From positions 1 through 27,500 of the forward strand of contig JAXCGZ010017665.1 of NCBI GenBank assembly GCA_037179515.1: DNA of 27,500 bases, in the 5' to 3' direction. How positions within the stretch are numbered: the first letter of the stretch is position 1; each line of letters begins with the position of its first letter. The stretch is from Halocaridina rubra. Its lineage: Eukaryota; Arthropoda; Malacostraca; Decapoda; Atyidae. The position numbers were made by a program, and so were the translations under genes. The notes beneath the pieces are model-generated. The model was given only the letters and a program-made list of their open reading frames with translations, made no database searches and had not been told where the DNA came from. Positions 1 to 11,478 of the stretch are shown here, one piece after another.

Positions 1-49
1 ACGATATATTAAAACTCGAAAGTAAAGGAGATGTGTATTCTAACTTCAT

Positions 50-1110
50 TTATACAGTGCAATATCAGCGTTTCTTTTCCAAATGAAACATTTTCAAGAA
101 GGCGATTGACTCTACCAATGAAAGATATTCTTTCGGTATCTTATTAAATTATACAATAGCAAGCTTTCGTCCTGCACTGGTAACAGCTTTAACAGGGTGG
201 GAGGCTCTTTCATAAAAATATATTGCATTGATTAAACAGCATTAAGTTTTGTTTCCCCTTTTAAAACATTTTCCAAATGGCGCTCGACTTCTCTGAAGAT
301 ACTTTTTTTTCTGTTTTTGTTTAATCATACAATATTAAGCTTTCGCTTTGTCTTGGAAGCATCTTCAAGATGACGTTACACACTCCTGATAAGACATTAT
401 TCTTTATTCTTACTGCATTTAATTCAGTTATATAACGTCATGGTTTTGCACTGAACTGTAAGCATCTTCGAGAGGGTAAAAGACTATTCTACTGAAATAC
501 TCGCTTCAAACTGGAGCGTTTTCCATTATATAGTATCAAGCCTTTGCTTTCTAAAGGCAGTTTCAAGGTGGCACTAAACTATTCTTTTGAGAGAAACACA
601 TCTTACTATATTGTATTTAATTATACAGCATAGGGCTTTTTCTCTGAACAGGGAGCATTTTTAACATGATAGTAGACTCTTAGGAGAAGGAGGGGGAGAC
701 CAGAGCGTAGGTGGATGGATTGCATCAATGACGACCTGAGGTCTAAAGGTTTGTTGGGTGATGAGGTATGGGACAGAAATAAATGGAGAAAACTGGCCAG
801 AAACATCCTAATAGACTCGCTTCATATTTTATCGTGATTCGCCATGTAAAGCAATTACCCTTTGCAATAAGAATATCTCCAAATGGGGGACATATACCTC
901 TGTTGAAAGACTCATTCCTTAGTGTTTTGCTTTTAATTATGGAGTATCAAGCTTTTTTAGGGCAGCAACCGCAAGACAGCGTTAAAGACTCGTCTGTAAA
1001 GACTTATTCTTACTGTATTCTATTTATCTACACCATATCAAGCATTTGCTTTCCTGTGAATACATCTTCAAAATAATGGTAGAATTTCTCTAACTATATA
1101 AGAAAGTAAT
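50..1110. repeat. Degenerate tandem array, unit about 85-105 bp, about nine units
   Basis: A phrase like TTTAATTATACAGTATCAAG, followed by GCTTTCGCTTT, then GCATCTTCAAGATGG, then TAGACTCTTCT and TATTCTTACTGTA, recurs with heavy divergence. Unit starts are near 50, 144, 229, 320, 419, 525, 617, 933 and 1024. The gap between the last two groups holds a LINE coding fragment (680-811). The open frames across the array are not coding: their composition follows the repeat and no protein family is recognisable. The repeat was read by eye, so unit boundaries are approximate. Confidence 0.55.
680..811 (+). pseudogene. Non-LTR retrotransposon fragment, C-terminal end of the polyprotein
   Basis: The frame starting at 682 reads RRRRGRP, then ERRWMDCINDDLRSKG, then DRNKWRKLARN, with no stop. 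This basic stretch with an RGRPxxRWxD motif, followed by DRxxWRxL, is the recognisable extreme C-terminus of many RTE-like and related LINE polyproteins, downstream of the reverse transcriptase. Only about 40 codons survive: there is no upstream reverse transcriptase, no stop codon and no 3' UTR. It lies inside the left tandem array, and TAGACTC occurs on both sides (673-679 and 812-818). That could be a target-site duplication, but the array unit itself contains a similar motif. The exact clade cannot be settled by eye. Confidence 0.7.
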
Positions 1111-1925
<815 letters not shown>

Positions 1926-2329
1926 CAAGTGTCCACAAAGTCTGGGTACATAGGAAATTTTACTATGCAGACCTATTCAATCGAGTTCACCTGAATTTTG
2001 TAAAGCGCATCAAATTATGCATTGAAAATGATGGAAATCATATTGAAAATATTATTTATTAACATTAGATTTAAATAAAATTGTTTTGTTTTAAAAGTAT
2101 GTGTTAATCTCCTGTGTACCCAGACGAAGTCTGGGTACACAGGAGATTAACACATGCTTTTAAAACAAAACAATTTTATTTAAATCTAATGTTAATAAAT
2201 AATATTTTCAATATAATTCCCATCATTTTCAATGCATAATTTGATGCGCTTTACAAAATTTAGGTGAACTCGATTGAATAGGTCTACATAGTGTAATTTC
2301 CTATGTACCCAGACTTTGTGGACACCCTG
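1926..2329. mobile_element. Palindromic mariner-like MITE with TA target site
   Basis: Two arms of about 200 bases are near-perfect reverse complements around a 3-base centre (GAA, 2126-2128), with roughly nine mismatches by eye. The right terminus read inward is CAGGGTGTCCACAAAGTC. The left terminus is CAAGTGTCCACAAAGTC, with one change and one lost base. Both ends are flanked by TA (1924-1925 and 2330-2331), the dinucleotide duplicated by Tc1/mariner transposases, and the CAGGGTGTCC start is typical of mariner-type inverted repeats. There is no internal coding capacity, so this is a non-autonomous, almost fully palindromic derivative. If transcribed it would fold into a long hairpin. Confidence 0.85.
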
Positions 2330-2331
2330 TA

Positions 2332-2796
2332 TATATCATTTCTCAAATGGGGTGACAATTTTCAATGGCTGCAACTTGACGTAGACTACATTTGTAAATG
2401 CATTATTTTCTTAATGTGACTGGGACACTTATTTCCACAATTTGCTTTTGCAAGTATTGATGCAAAGTAATCTCTGATGCCTAAAGTAAACAATTTGAAA
2501 AATCAACTACTGTGCATGAACTGTACTTAAAAATGAGCATATCCAAGTATAATTAAGTTTTAGAGTCGATCTAATAAAGAAATAAAAAAAAAATTATCAT
2601 TCTTACCAATAAGACCAAACAAATTCCCAGTAATTAGGTTATGTAAAGTTGCTAGGTTTGAGTGTCAATAGATACCTTAAGAATTCATGATCTCCCCACC
2701 CTGGAATTACCAAATCTAACCAAGCCCACAATCCTAACCTAATTAAAAATATGATAGCATATCAAAAGCACTGTGCTTGATGGCTTAAAAATAAAA

Positions 2797-2799
<3 letters not shown>
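2332..2799. other. Intergenic, no gene seen
   Basis: AT-rich sequence with short A runs (2584-2594). No coding or RNA feature recognised. Confidence 0.5.

Positions 2800-2875
<76 letters not shown>
2800..2875. repeat. (TA)n microsatellite
   Basis: About 75 bases of alternating TA, immediately abutting the CCCC terminus of a DNA-transposon-like sequence at 2876. Confidence 0.96.
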
Positions 2876-4723
<1,848 letters not shown>

Positions 4724-4731
4724 GTTTAAAG

Positions 4732-5041
4732 CAGTGGTTCCCAACCATTTTTAGGTTATGCCCAACCTAAATATCTCGAAAATCCTGGTGCCCCCCTGTG
4801 ATTAACACACGCTACCGTGGGGAGGCGGAAAGTACCTTGAGGACAAATTACATATGTACATATATAAACACAAGTATTTTTATGCATGCATACTGTATAT
4901 GCATCGTATGTATTAACTCGCACACACACTCACACACCCTCACTAGAAACAAATTCACGGTTAATAACACATTCTCGAATTGTCCATCTTAAAAATCAAT
5001 TTGTGTCGGGTAAGGCGTATGCCCCACATTGGAAACCACGG
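4732..5041. mobile_element. Non-autonomous hAT-like MITE with 8-bp target-site duplication
   Basis: The left end CAGTGGTTCCCAACC and the right end read inward, CCGTGGTTTCCAATG, are imperfect terminal inverted repeats of the kind found in hAT transposons (Charlie/MER5 type). Flanking 8-mers GTTTAAAG (4724-4731) and GTTTACAG (5042-5049) match at seven of eight positions, the expected hAT duplication length. The 310-base interior has a CACACA-rich stretch and no transposase. Short open frames inside it are meaningless. Confidence 0.77.
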
Positions 5042-5049
5042 GTTTACAG

Positions 5050-5537
5050 AGATTCGAGGCTTGTTGAAGCCAATCTGTTGTCAAGTTTGTTGGAAGTGAT
5101 GTGATTGCTAATTGTTGCTAATCATTGAAATTAGAAATTAGTAATAGATGCAGCCTGTCTATATCTATATAACCTACTTCACCTACTTTCACATGCTCCT
5201 TTTATTGCAATAACATTTTCATATTAAGCATGACGGTATCTAATGATGATTGCGTACTTTGTTCCAGCACAGTGCATTCATGACAAGAGGAATTGCAGTA
5301 TGATTTTTACTCCCGATGACAATATAGAACAGGTGGCACGGGAATTGCAAGGCAGTTTTATCGTCAGCTTTTTCAGACTGGTTGCTCTAAACTGTCAGTG
5401 TGCTTTATGTTAAAGGGCAAACACTTATTTCACTGACAGTGATCCTGGAGCCCCAAAATCTTCTGATAAGACTATAACACCAATTATTTTTTACAAACAC
5501 ATGTTCAACATACGAGATCATCAACCTTACATTACTG
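5050..5537. other. Intergenic, no gene seen
   Basis: No coding frame supported. A 10-bp inverted repeat (ACTGTCAGTG at 5391, CACTGACAGT at 5431) with a 30-base loop is present; its meaning is unknown. Confidence 0.45.
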
Positions 5538-5747
5538 AATAATAATAATAATAATAATAATAAACTTTATTTCCATTTTACAATGGGTATTCGTCAGCCA
5601 GGACAAGCCCCAACCCCCCACTGTGATGTCCACCCACAGCAGTTCCTGCCAGTAAACAGCTTAAACTCTCGGTCTTGGACGGGGACCGATCTTTCGACCT
5701 CGTGAATGCGAAGCCAGCGCGTTACCACTGTACTACCACCTGGCTGT
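5538..5747 (-). mobile_element. tRNA-derived SINE-like element, copy 1
   Basis: Read on the minus strand, it begins near 5747 with a tRNA-like head containing an A-box-like TACAGTGGTAACGCGCTGG. A degenerate B-box region follows (GATCGGTCCCCGTCC), then a body with GTTTAAGCTGTTTACTGGC. It ends ATGGAAATAAAGTTT plus an (ATT)n tail of about eight units. A nearly identical copy lies in opposite orientation at 16848-17036, with fewer than about ten differences. A tRNA-like head with a short-repeat 3' tail is standard SINE structure. The head is too diverged for a functional tRNA gene. Confidence 0.8.
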
Positions 5748-6590
5748 GTATAATCTATATTTGTTTATTCTCATCAACCAAATGTAAAAATGCCTGGATG
5801 CATGATTAATTTACGAATTCACCTTATTTATTATACACTCATAATAACGATATAATTTAACATTTTTTGCAAATAATACCTGAAAATATTTATTTGGGGA
5901 GGTAGTATAACTTATTTTAACCTAGCAGTACAACAAAAATTGGTAAATGTTTATTTTACCCCCCCCCCGTTACCACACAACCTTATATAACATTGTGTTA
6001 TGTCAAGTTTGGTTAGATTAGTTCATTCCTGTTAAGAAACCAGTTGAGAACATTATTTATTGTTTTTATGCTGTTAGATGTATTTCTAATATACAGTGTT
6101 TGTATTTTACTTGTTGCTGAGGGGTGTGAAAAGATAGCATATACCCAGAAGAGAGATGAGCAGAGGATACTGACACTTTACTTCTGTAAGTTTCCAAACA
6201 AGTTTCTAATGACATGAAATTTTGTGTAAATATTAACTGTCATAACCGCAATGAGTGAAATGCTCATAACTTGGATTAATGTGACTTAAGTGACCTCATC
6301 TAATACTGATGTAAATTTCATTATTTTTCTTTTAAACTGGTGTAAGTGTACATATTACGAATTCCATATGACAAATTCAGTTTCGAATGCGTAACCCGAA
6401 ACCAATGCACGTTTTGAACCCAAACCTGGGGCAACAATCTTACAATTTGATTATCAATTATCTATATAATACAGTAATTCTAAACATTAAAAAACGAGTC
6501 ACTGCAATTAATCCAATCGAAAAACGTGACTAACGCGTTGAACGTGACCCAAACCGTTTTAAATATCTTTAAAACTCATCATAACAATAA
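5748..6590. other. Intergenic, no gene seen
   Basis: AT-rich, with a C10 run near 5960 and one short dispersed repeat (6008-6057). If the candidate minus-strand exons upstream belong to a gene, its second exon should lie here or further left. I could not find one with a convincing acceptor and frame. Confidence 0.45.
6008..6057 (+). repeat. Short dispersed repeat, copy 1
   Basis: GGTTAGATTAGTTCATTCC followed by GTTAAGAAACCAGTTGAGAA matches the reverse complement of 9808-9858, which reads GGTTAGGTTAGTTCATTCC then AGTTAAGAAACGAGTTGAC. The element boundaries are unknown. Confidence 0.5.
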
Positions 6591-6661
6591 TGTTCTATAA
6601 GTGGGGGAGAGAGAGACCGAGACACGCCTTTATTTTTTATTTGGCGTCCACTAGAACTTAC

Positions 6662-6719
6662 CACTACCAAATACATCTAGTGTATCAAACTCCAAAAATT
6701 CGTAATAAGCTTTTGCCAT
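6662..6719 (-). CDS. Possible alternative or relict first exon (copy 2), unknown gene
   Basis: On the minus strand, ATG at 6719 opens 19 codons (MAKAYYEFLEF, then DTLDVFGS) plus one base, ending at the same GTAAGT donor as copy 1. The length (58 bases) and phase are identical to the exon at 6853-6910. Only DT, VF and the final S are shared at protein level. It is more AT-rich than copy 1 and lacks a strong start context, which suits a decaying duplicate. It could also be an alternative first exon. No family is recognised. Confidence 0.28.
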
Positions 6720-6852
6720 TCAACTTGGCATACAACCATCTTTTACATATCTTAATAACTTCTCATTTAATACTAAAGCTCTCTTGCTGGGGGAGAGAGA
6801 GACAAGAACACAGAGACACACCTTATTTACTTCTACGTTCACTAGAACTTAC

Positions 6853-6910
6853 CACTTTTGAACACCTCCGGTGTGTCCGGATCCGAAGAATCATCGCTGA
6901 AATGCTCCAT
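6853..6910 (-). CDS. Candidate first coding exon of an unrecognised gene
   Basis: On the minus strand, ATG at 6910 sits in a good initiation context (CTTCACCATGG) and opens 19 codons, MEHFSDDSSDP then DTPEVFKS. The exon ends AAAAGTG followed by the consensus donor GTAAGT. The local GC content is well above its surroundings, and the acidic serine-rich N-terminus looks like real protein. Upstream on the same strand (6985-7030) is a CATGGCGG word resembling a YY1-type site, plausible near a promoter. Transcription would be divergent from LSM5. No downstream exon could be found in the window, so the gene is unidentified and could be false. Confidence 0.42.
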
Positions 6911-7044
6911 GGTGAAGCACTAGACTTCAAAAATTGATAAAAACGGCACAAAAAATATTCACGACATTTTCCACTTGGACTCGACCACTTCCCAAAACAA
7001 AACCGCCATGACACTGTTGACAGATGCCATGGCAGGTAAAACAT

Positions 7045-7288
7045 CTTTTGAAAGTTTATTTATCATATAGGTAACACTTTGATTAAAATAATTTATCAAT
7101 ATAACAATTACATTTTATTCTATTCCGATTAATTTGCTCTTATTAATATAAATTTTGTTATCTATTTGTTTATATATAAAACTTTGCTTTTGTTTACGTA
7201 GATTCATAAGATGTTATACTGCCATGAAACAAACGCCATTGTGTTTATTTTGATCTAAAGATGTTATACCAATGCTTTTCTTCAAAAC
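7045..7288. other. Intergenic, no gene seen
   Basis: AT-rich. If the minus-strand exon at 6853-6910 is real, its promoter would fall at the left edge of this stretch. Confidence 0.4.
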
Positions 7289-7336
<48 letters not shown>

Positions 7337-7400
7337 TGTCATTATTATTATTATCATTATTATAATTATTATTTTATATCATTATTTTATATTATTATTA

Positions 7401-7484
<84 letters not shown>
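7289..7484. repeat. Compound trinucleotide repeat (AAT)n-(ATT)n-(TAG)n
   Basis: (AAT)n at 7289-7335, an irregular ATT-rich bridge, (ATT)n at 7404-7453, then (TAG)n of about ten units to 7484. The AAT and ATT halves are mutually complementary and could pair. The homopolymeric open frame across it is not a gene. Confidence 0.95.
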
Positions 7485-7805
7485 TAAATTGAATAAGCAT
7501 TAACTACCTCCTCTCTCAGCGAATTCCAATCATCAACTATTCTTGCACTAACAAAGTAATTTTTACATCCTGCAAGATTTTCTTACGAAGCTTCAGACTA
7601 TGACCTCTAGATCTAGAGCCATCCATCTCAAATTAGCGATACCTGTCCACTCTGTCAAAACCATAAAGGAGTTTAAATACCGTCATCACATCCCTCACCG
7701 CAGAAGATCCTTACCATTCTACCCTGCGGATGAACTAGGTAGAGAGGTGGGGATGGAGATGTGGTGACACTTTATCCCCAAGGAAATAAGTGGAGTGACT
7801 GAGGT
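7485..7805. other. Possible LINE-derived stretch, otherwise no gene
   Basis: From 7590 to 7740 the sequence is richer in C and GC than its flanks, with fragments such as CCGTCATCACATCCCTCACC. It could be retroelement 3' sequence. I could not confirm a frame. Confidence 0.3.
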
Positions 7806-8140
7806 ATGTCTTGGTTTGTGGTGAACGTGTGTTCTGTGCTTTGGCCACCCTCTTCACACGGGGGAATGGGGCTATTGTATATAGATATAACGCTTTTGCT
7901 AGTTTTTGAAGATCTTTTTTTTTTACATTTTGATAAAATATTCCTCAGTAGTCTCCTTGGCAAACTGGTAGCGTCTGCGACTCCGAGGCGGCAGGTCGAG
8001 GTTTCGCGCTCCGTCACGGACTGAGGTTAGTAAGGGCATACACTCAGGGTAACGATTACATCTGTCAAAACAAGTCTTTCGTAAGAGGGCAACCGTCCTA
8101 GCCCTTAGTAGAAAAGGGAGTTCGTGACGTAAAACCGAAT
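7806..8140 (+). repeat. SINE-like block with tRNA-like unit
   Basis: 7839-7890 (TGTGCTTTGGCCACCC, CACGGGGGAATGGGGCTATT, GTATATAG) matches the module repeated at 22741, 22951 and four times in 26451-26805. A tRNA-like stretch follows at 7948-8010, TCTCCTTGGCAAACTGGTAGCG then CAGGTCGAGG, resembling degenerate A and B boxes. It is then continued by unclassified GC-richer sequence. Overlapping short open frames on both strands are shadows of this repeat. Confidence 0.4.
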
Positions 8141-8279
8141 CCAATTCATTGCTCTCTGCTCCTCTGGAGTTTTTCCTTGTTCTGATGATACTTGTTATGA
8201 AGTAACATCATCAGTCCAATCTGTTCTTCTTATATACTTCAGACACACCAACAATTTTCTTTAAGATTCAACCATCCTC

Positions 8280-8925
8280 CACTAATGTATATATAATAAT
8301 AATTAATACTAGAATTGATGCATAAATAAAATAATTTGTATAATAATTAAAAGACAAGAAACCACAATTAATTAATTTTTCTTTGGTTTAAAAAGAAGAA
8401 TTATATCTAAAATTTATATATCAATTATTTGATGCATACACTGACTAGGAGACAAGGAACCATTAATGTTCTAATAATATATATAAAATTATATTTAATA
8501 TAAAGAATAATATATTAATTAATTAATACACACATTGACAGGGATAAGAATTACTTCTTTCTCAGGATTTAAAAAATGAGTTAGTCCTAAAATTAACATA
8601 TAGATTCTTTAATAGATCCAGTGACTAACGGAAAAATCCACGAATAATGCTATAACAATGTATATTAAAATTAATATTAACATCATTAATTATAAATTAC
8701 TTAATGTTTACTATGAGACAGGGAACCGCAATTAATTATTATTCTCATAGTTTGAAGGGTTGAAAAATGAGACTCAATACTAAAATTGATAAATAACTCA
8801 AATTCTTAATTAATAATTGCAGTACATTGACTAGAAGACATGGAGCCACAATTTTATTTTCATTATGCACGTATATGAGAATAAATATGGAAATTATCTT
8901 GTATTTAAGTTAATTAATACACTTA
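8280..8925. repeat. Degenerate AT-rich tandem array, unit about 85-120 bp
   Basis: The phrase TTGACTAGGAGACAGGGAACC, then CACAATTAATTA, then TTTAAAAAATGAG, then CTAAAATTGATATA recurs. The GACA anchor is at 8353, 8451, 8537, 8717 and 8837, with a weaker instance at 8622. The array ends about 125 bases before the LSM5 start codon. The units are diverged and were aligned by eye. Confidence 0.55.
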
Positions 8926-9049
8926 AAAAGAGAAAGTGAAGTACATTTAATTTTTGGTTTCTACTTCTGGTGAGTGTCGCTATTCTCTGTCTGCTCGAGA
9001 CTTGTATTAAACGTTTTCAAATCACGAGAGAAATTGTAATTTAGTGATC
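8926..9049 (+). promoter_or_regulatory. Presumed LSM5 promoter and 5' UTR
   Basis: This stretch lies between the tandem array and the LSM5 ATG. It is less AT-extreme than the array, and contains CTGGTGAGTGTCGCTATTC and CTGCTCGAGACTTG, which could include the transcription start. There is no TATA box at a convincing distance. The assignment rests only on position. Confidence 0.35.
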
Positions 9050-9086
9050 ATGGCCGTCTCTAACCCATCAACCTTGCTTCCGTTGG
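9050..9086 (+). CDS. LSM5: LSM5 coding exon 1
   Basis: ATG in context GATCATGG, 12 codons plus one base, then donor GTAAAT. The leftover G completes Glu13 with AA from exon 2. The exon was found by matching the expected start of the Sm domain; its start and LLPL motif agree with animal LSm5. Confidence 0.93.
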
Positions 9087-11443
9087 GTAAATTAAAAGTT
9101 AATTACTTATTAGTTAATTACAATTACCAGTAACTCAGAATATTTGATTAGTAATTAATACGTGATATTTACTTAAAAGTAGCTAATGGTATTTTGGTAT
9201 TTTGCTTTGATAATTTTCACATTTCTGAAGAGATTATTCAATTTCCGGTTCTTAATGAATTGGAAGGCTTTTGAATTTTTTTTTTTCATTATTTACCACA
9301 GTCAGATCTTGTAAAGTTATATTAGGCTATGTATACTGTACTAAATCCCGGTATACACACTAGCAGTGCATATAGGCTAGGTTAGGTTAATTTTAGTTTA
9401 TTTGACTAATAGAACTCCAACTTCGAAGAATATACAAGTTATATGCAAAAAAAAATAAAGTACTTTGGTAAATGTTTAATTTCGCATTCCAGACGGCCGA
9501 TATGAACATACAAATTACTTCTAAATTGGTATTTTATTTTTACTATTTCACCCGTTTCATCCCTGATTATTTAATGCTGTGTAAGTAGGTTTTGATTCAT
9601 TAAGTCGTCTTTTTTAGTTTAGCATTAGATAGGTTAAGTAAAGTTGCTAAATTAAGGAAAGTTATGATTAATTTCCTACTGTTTTCAAAGTTTAATTCCC
9701 TAAAAACACATAAAATACGGAGGAAATGCACATTATGCTCTCAAAGGGAGACGGGTGAAGGAGTAAAAATTTACCAGTAAAATATGTAAGAAAATTTGAA
9801 AACCAGTAATTTCATTTGTCAACTCGTTTCTTAACTGGGAATGAACTAACCTAACCAATCTACCTCTGTTTAATAATGTATCATGAGATTTATTCCTAAA
9901 TGGTGATGTGGAAGTAAAACGTTTAATTTTTCTTTTCTTTTAACAAACCAAAATAGTTTATGGATAACTAGGATTAGTCTTCTTAGATGTCACTAAGTGA
10001 AAATAAAAAATAAGGAGCAAAGTAAAATATCTGTTTTCGATTAGGAAATATTTTTAATATGTATTTCATCTTGTTTGCGTAACATGATAAAAAGACTAAT
10101 CAACAAACCATTTCAAATTGTATCCCAACCTTCACACCGACGCACAGTTTCCGAAATGTTGCAGACTTTAGTATGTTGCTCAGTATATGCTGTAATTTAA
10201 CATAAGACACCGCTGCCAATCCAGTTGGATAGGATGTACATTATTTAAGTAGTGTGACACACTACGCTTTCCTTCTTGCTAATTAGGTAATTATTGCTAC
10301 TGTCAGCGTGCCTTATGAGAAATTTTTGTTGCATCCTAGGACCCCTTGAAGTGGAGATTGAGGCCTTGAGGAACAGAAAATAATTTGCTTTTTTTACATA
10401 CTATTCAATAAATACACAATCTTGGTATTTGCTGGAAGTTAGAATTTTGCAATTTTGGAAGATGGGTTTTAGGTGTAGGTGATAATGAGTAATATTTAGA
10501 ATATTAATGTATTTGAAATATTAAAAGAAGTTTTTGTCAAATTTTAATATTATATGTTTAAACTGCCACTTTTATGGATATGTACCATTGTTGGAGTGTC
10601 TTGCTGGTGAATTATGCTATTAGTGATTTCTGGTTTTGGCACTGAAAGAAAAAGTATATTATATATGGCAAACTGTTTGCATCTCTAGGAATGAACTTAA
10701 AATGTACAGTTTGTCAAGAGGAAATACTTGATAGTGACTTACTCTATGGTATTTAGAATTTACTTGACTCATTACATAATGAAAGGAAATTATTCCTTTC
10801 TTGTCAGAATTCAAGTAAAATTGTGGTGTTTGAAATACTTTAATTGCTTGGGGGAGCATGACTGATTCATGATTACACTTCACAGCAGTATATAGTAGTA
10901 CCAGGCTTCTTCCTCAGAGGTCTTGAAGTAAACTCCCCAAGGTGGCTTATAAAGCTTCTCTTCACCAAGAACTCTTGGAAATCAGGAGCAAAGAGTATTG
11001 TCATCCCTGGTTTTCTAATCTTTGTTATCATAACTGACTTATTAAGTACACCATAAGTACAGTATCTTTAGGAGTTTAGACTTTTAAGATGGGCAAAGTT
11101 ACCTGTCCAACAGTTTTCATGTCCTAAAAAAAGTCACTGGTAACTAAATTTTGTATTTTGTTTCAGAACTGGTAGACAAATGTATTGGATCCAGGATCCA
11201 CATTATAATGAAAAGTGATAAAGAAATAATTGGAACTCTCCTTGGCTTTGATGACTTTGTTAATATGGTTTTGGAAGATGTCACTGAGTATGAATCCACG
11301 CCCGAGGGAAGAAGAATTACTCAGCTAGATCAGATTCTACTGAATGGCAACCATATAACTATGGTAAGTTTCATAATAAGTTTTATATATACAGTGTTCC
11401 CCCGGTTATTCGCGTTTCTTGGTTCGCTTTCTCACTGTATCGC

Positions 11444-11478
<35 letters not shown>

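Larger units (their letters stand above)
6597..6910 (-). repeat. Tandem duplication carrying an ATG-exon-donor module
   Basis: Two copies about 190 bases apart share, on the minus strand, a 58-base ATG-initiated frame, an identical donor GTAAGTTCTAGTG, and an intronic stretch ending TGTCTC...TCTCTCTCTCCCCC. Copy 1 is about 6782-6910 and copy 2 about 6597-6719. The shared non-coding part is better conserved than the coding part. Confidence 0.65.

Noticed and set aside
5391..5440. 10-bp inverted repeat as a regulatory hairpin
   Set aside because: Short and isolated; expected by chance in a window this size.
6823..7044. 73-codon minus-strand open frame as a whole protein
   Set aside because: A different frame of the same region has a better start context and a consensus splice donor; the long frame has no recognisable content.
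9385..9400. Telomeric TTAGG repeat
   Set aside because: Only about two copies (TAGGTTAGGTTA); too short to mean a telomeric tract.
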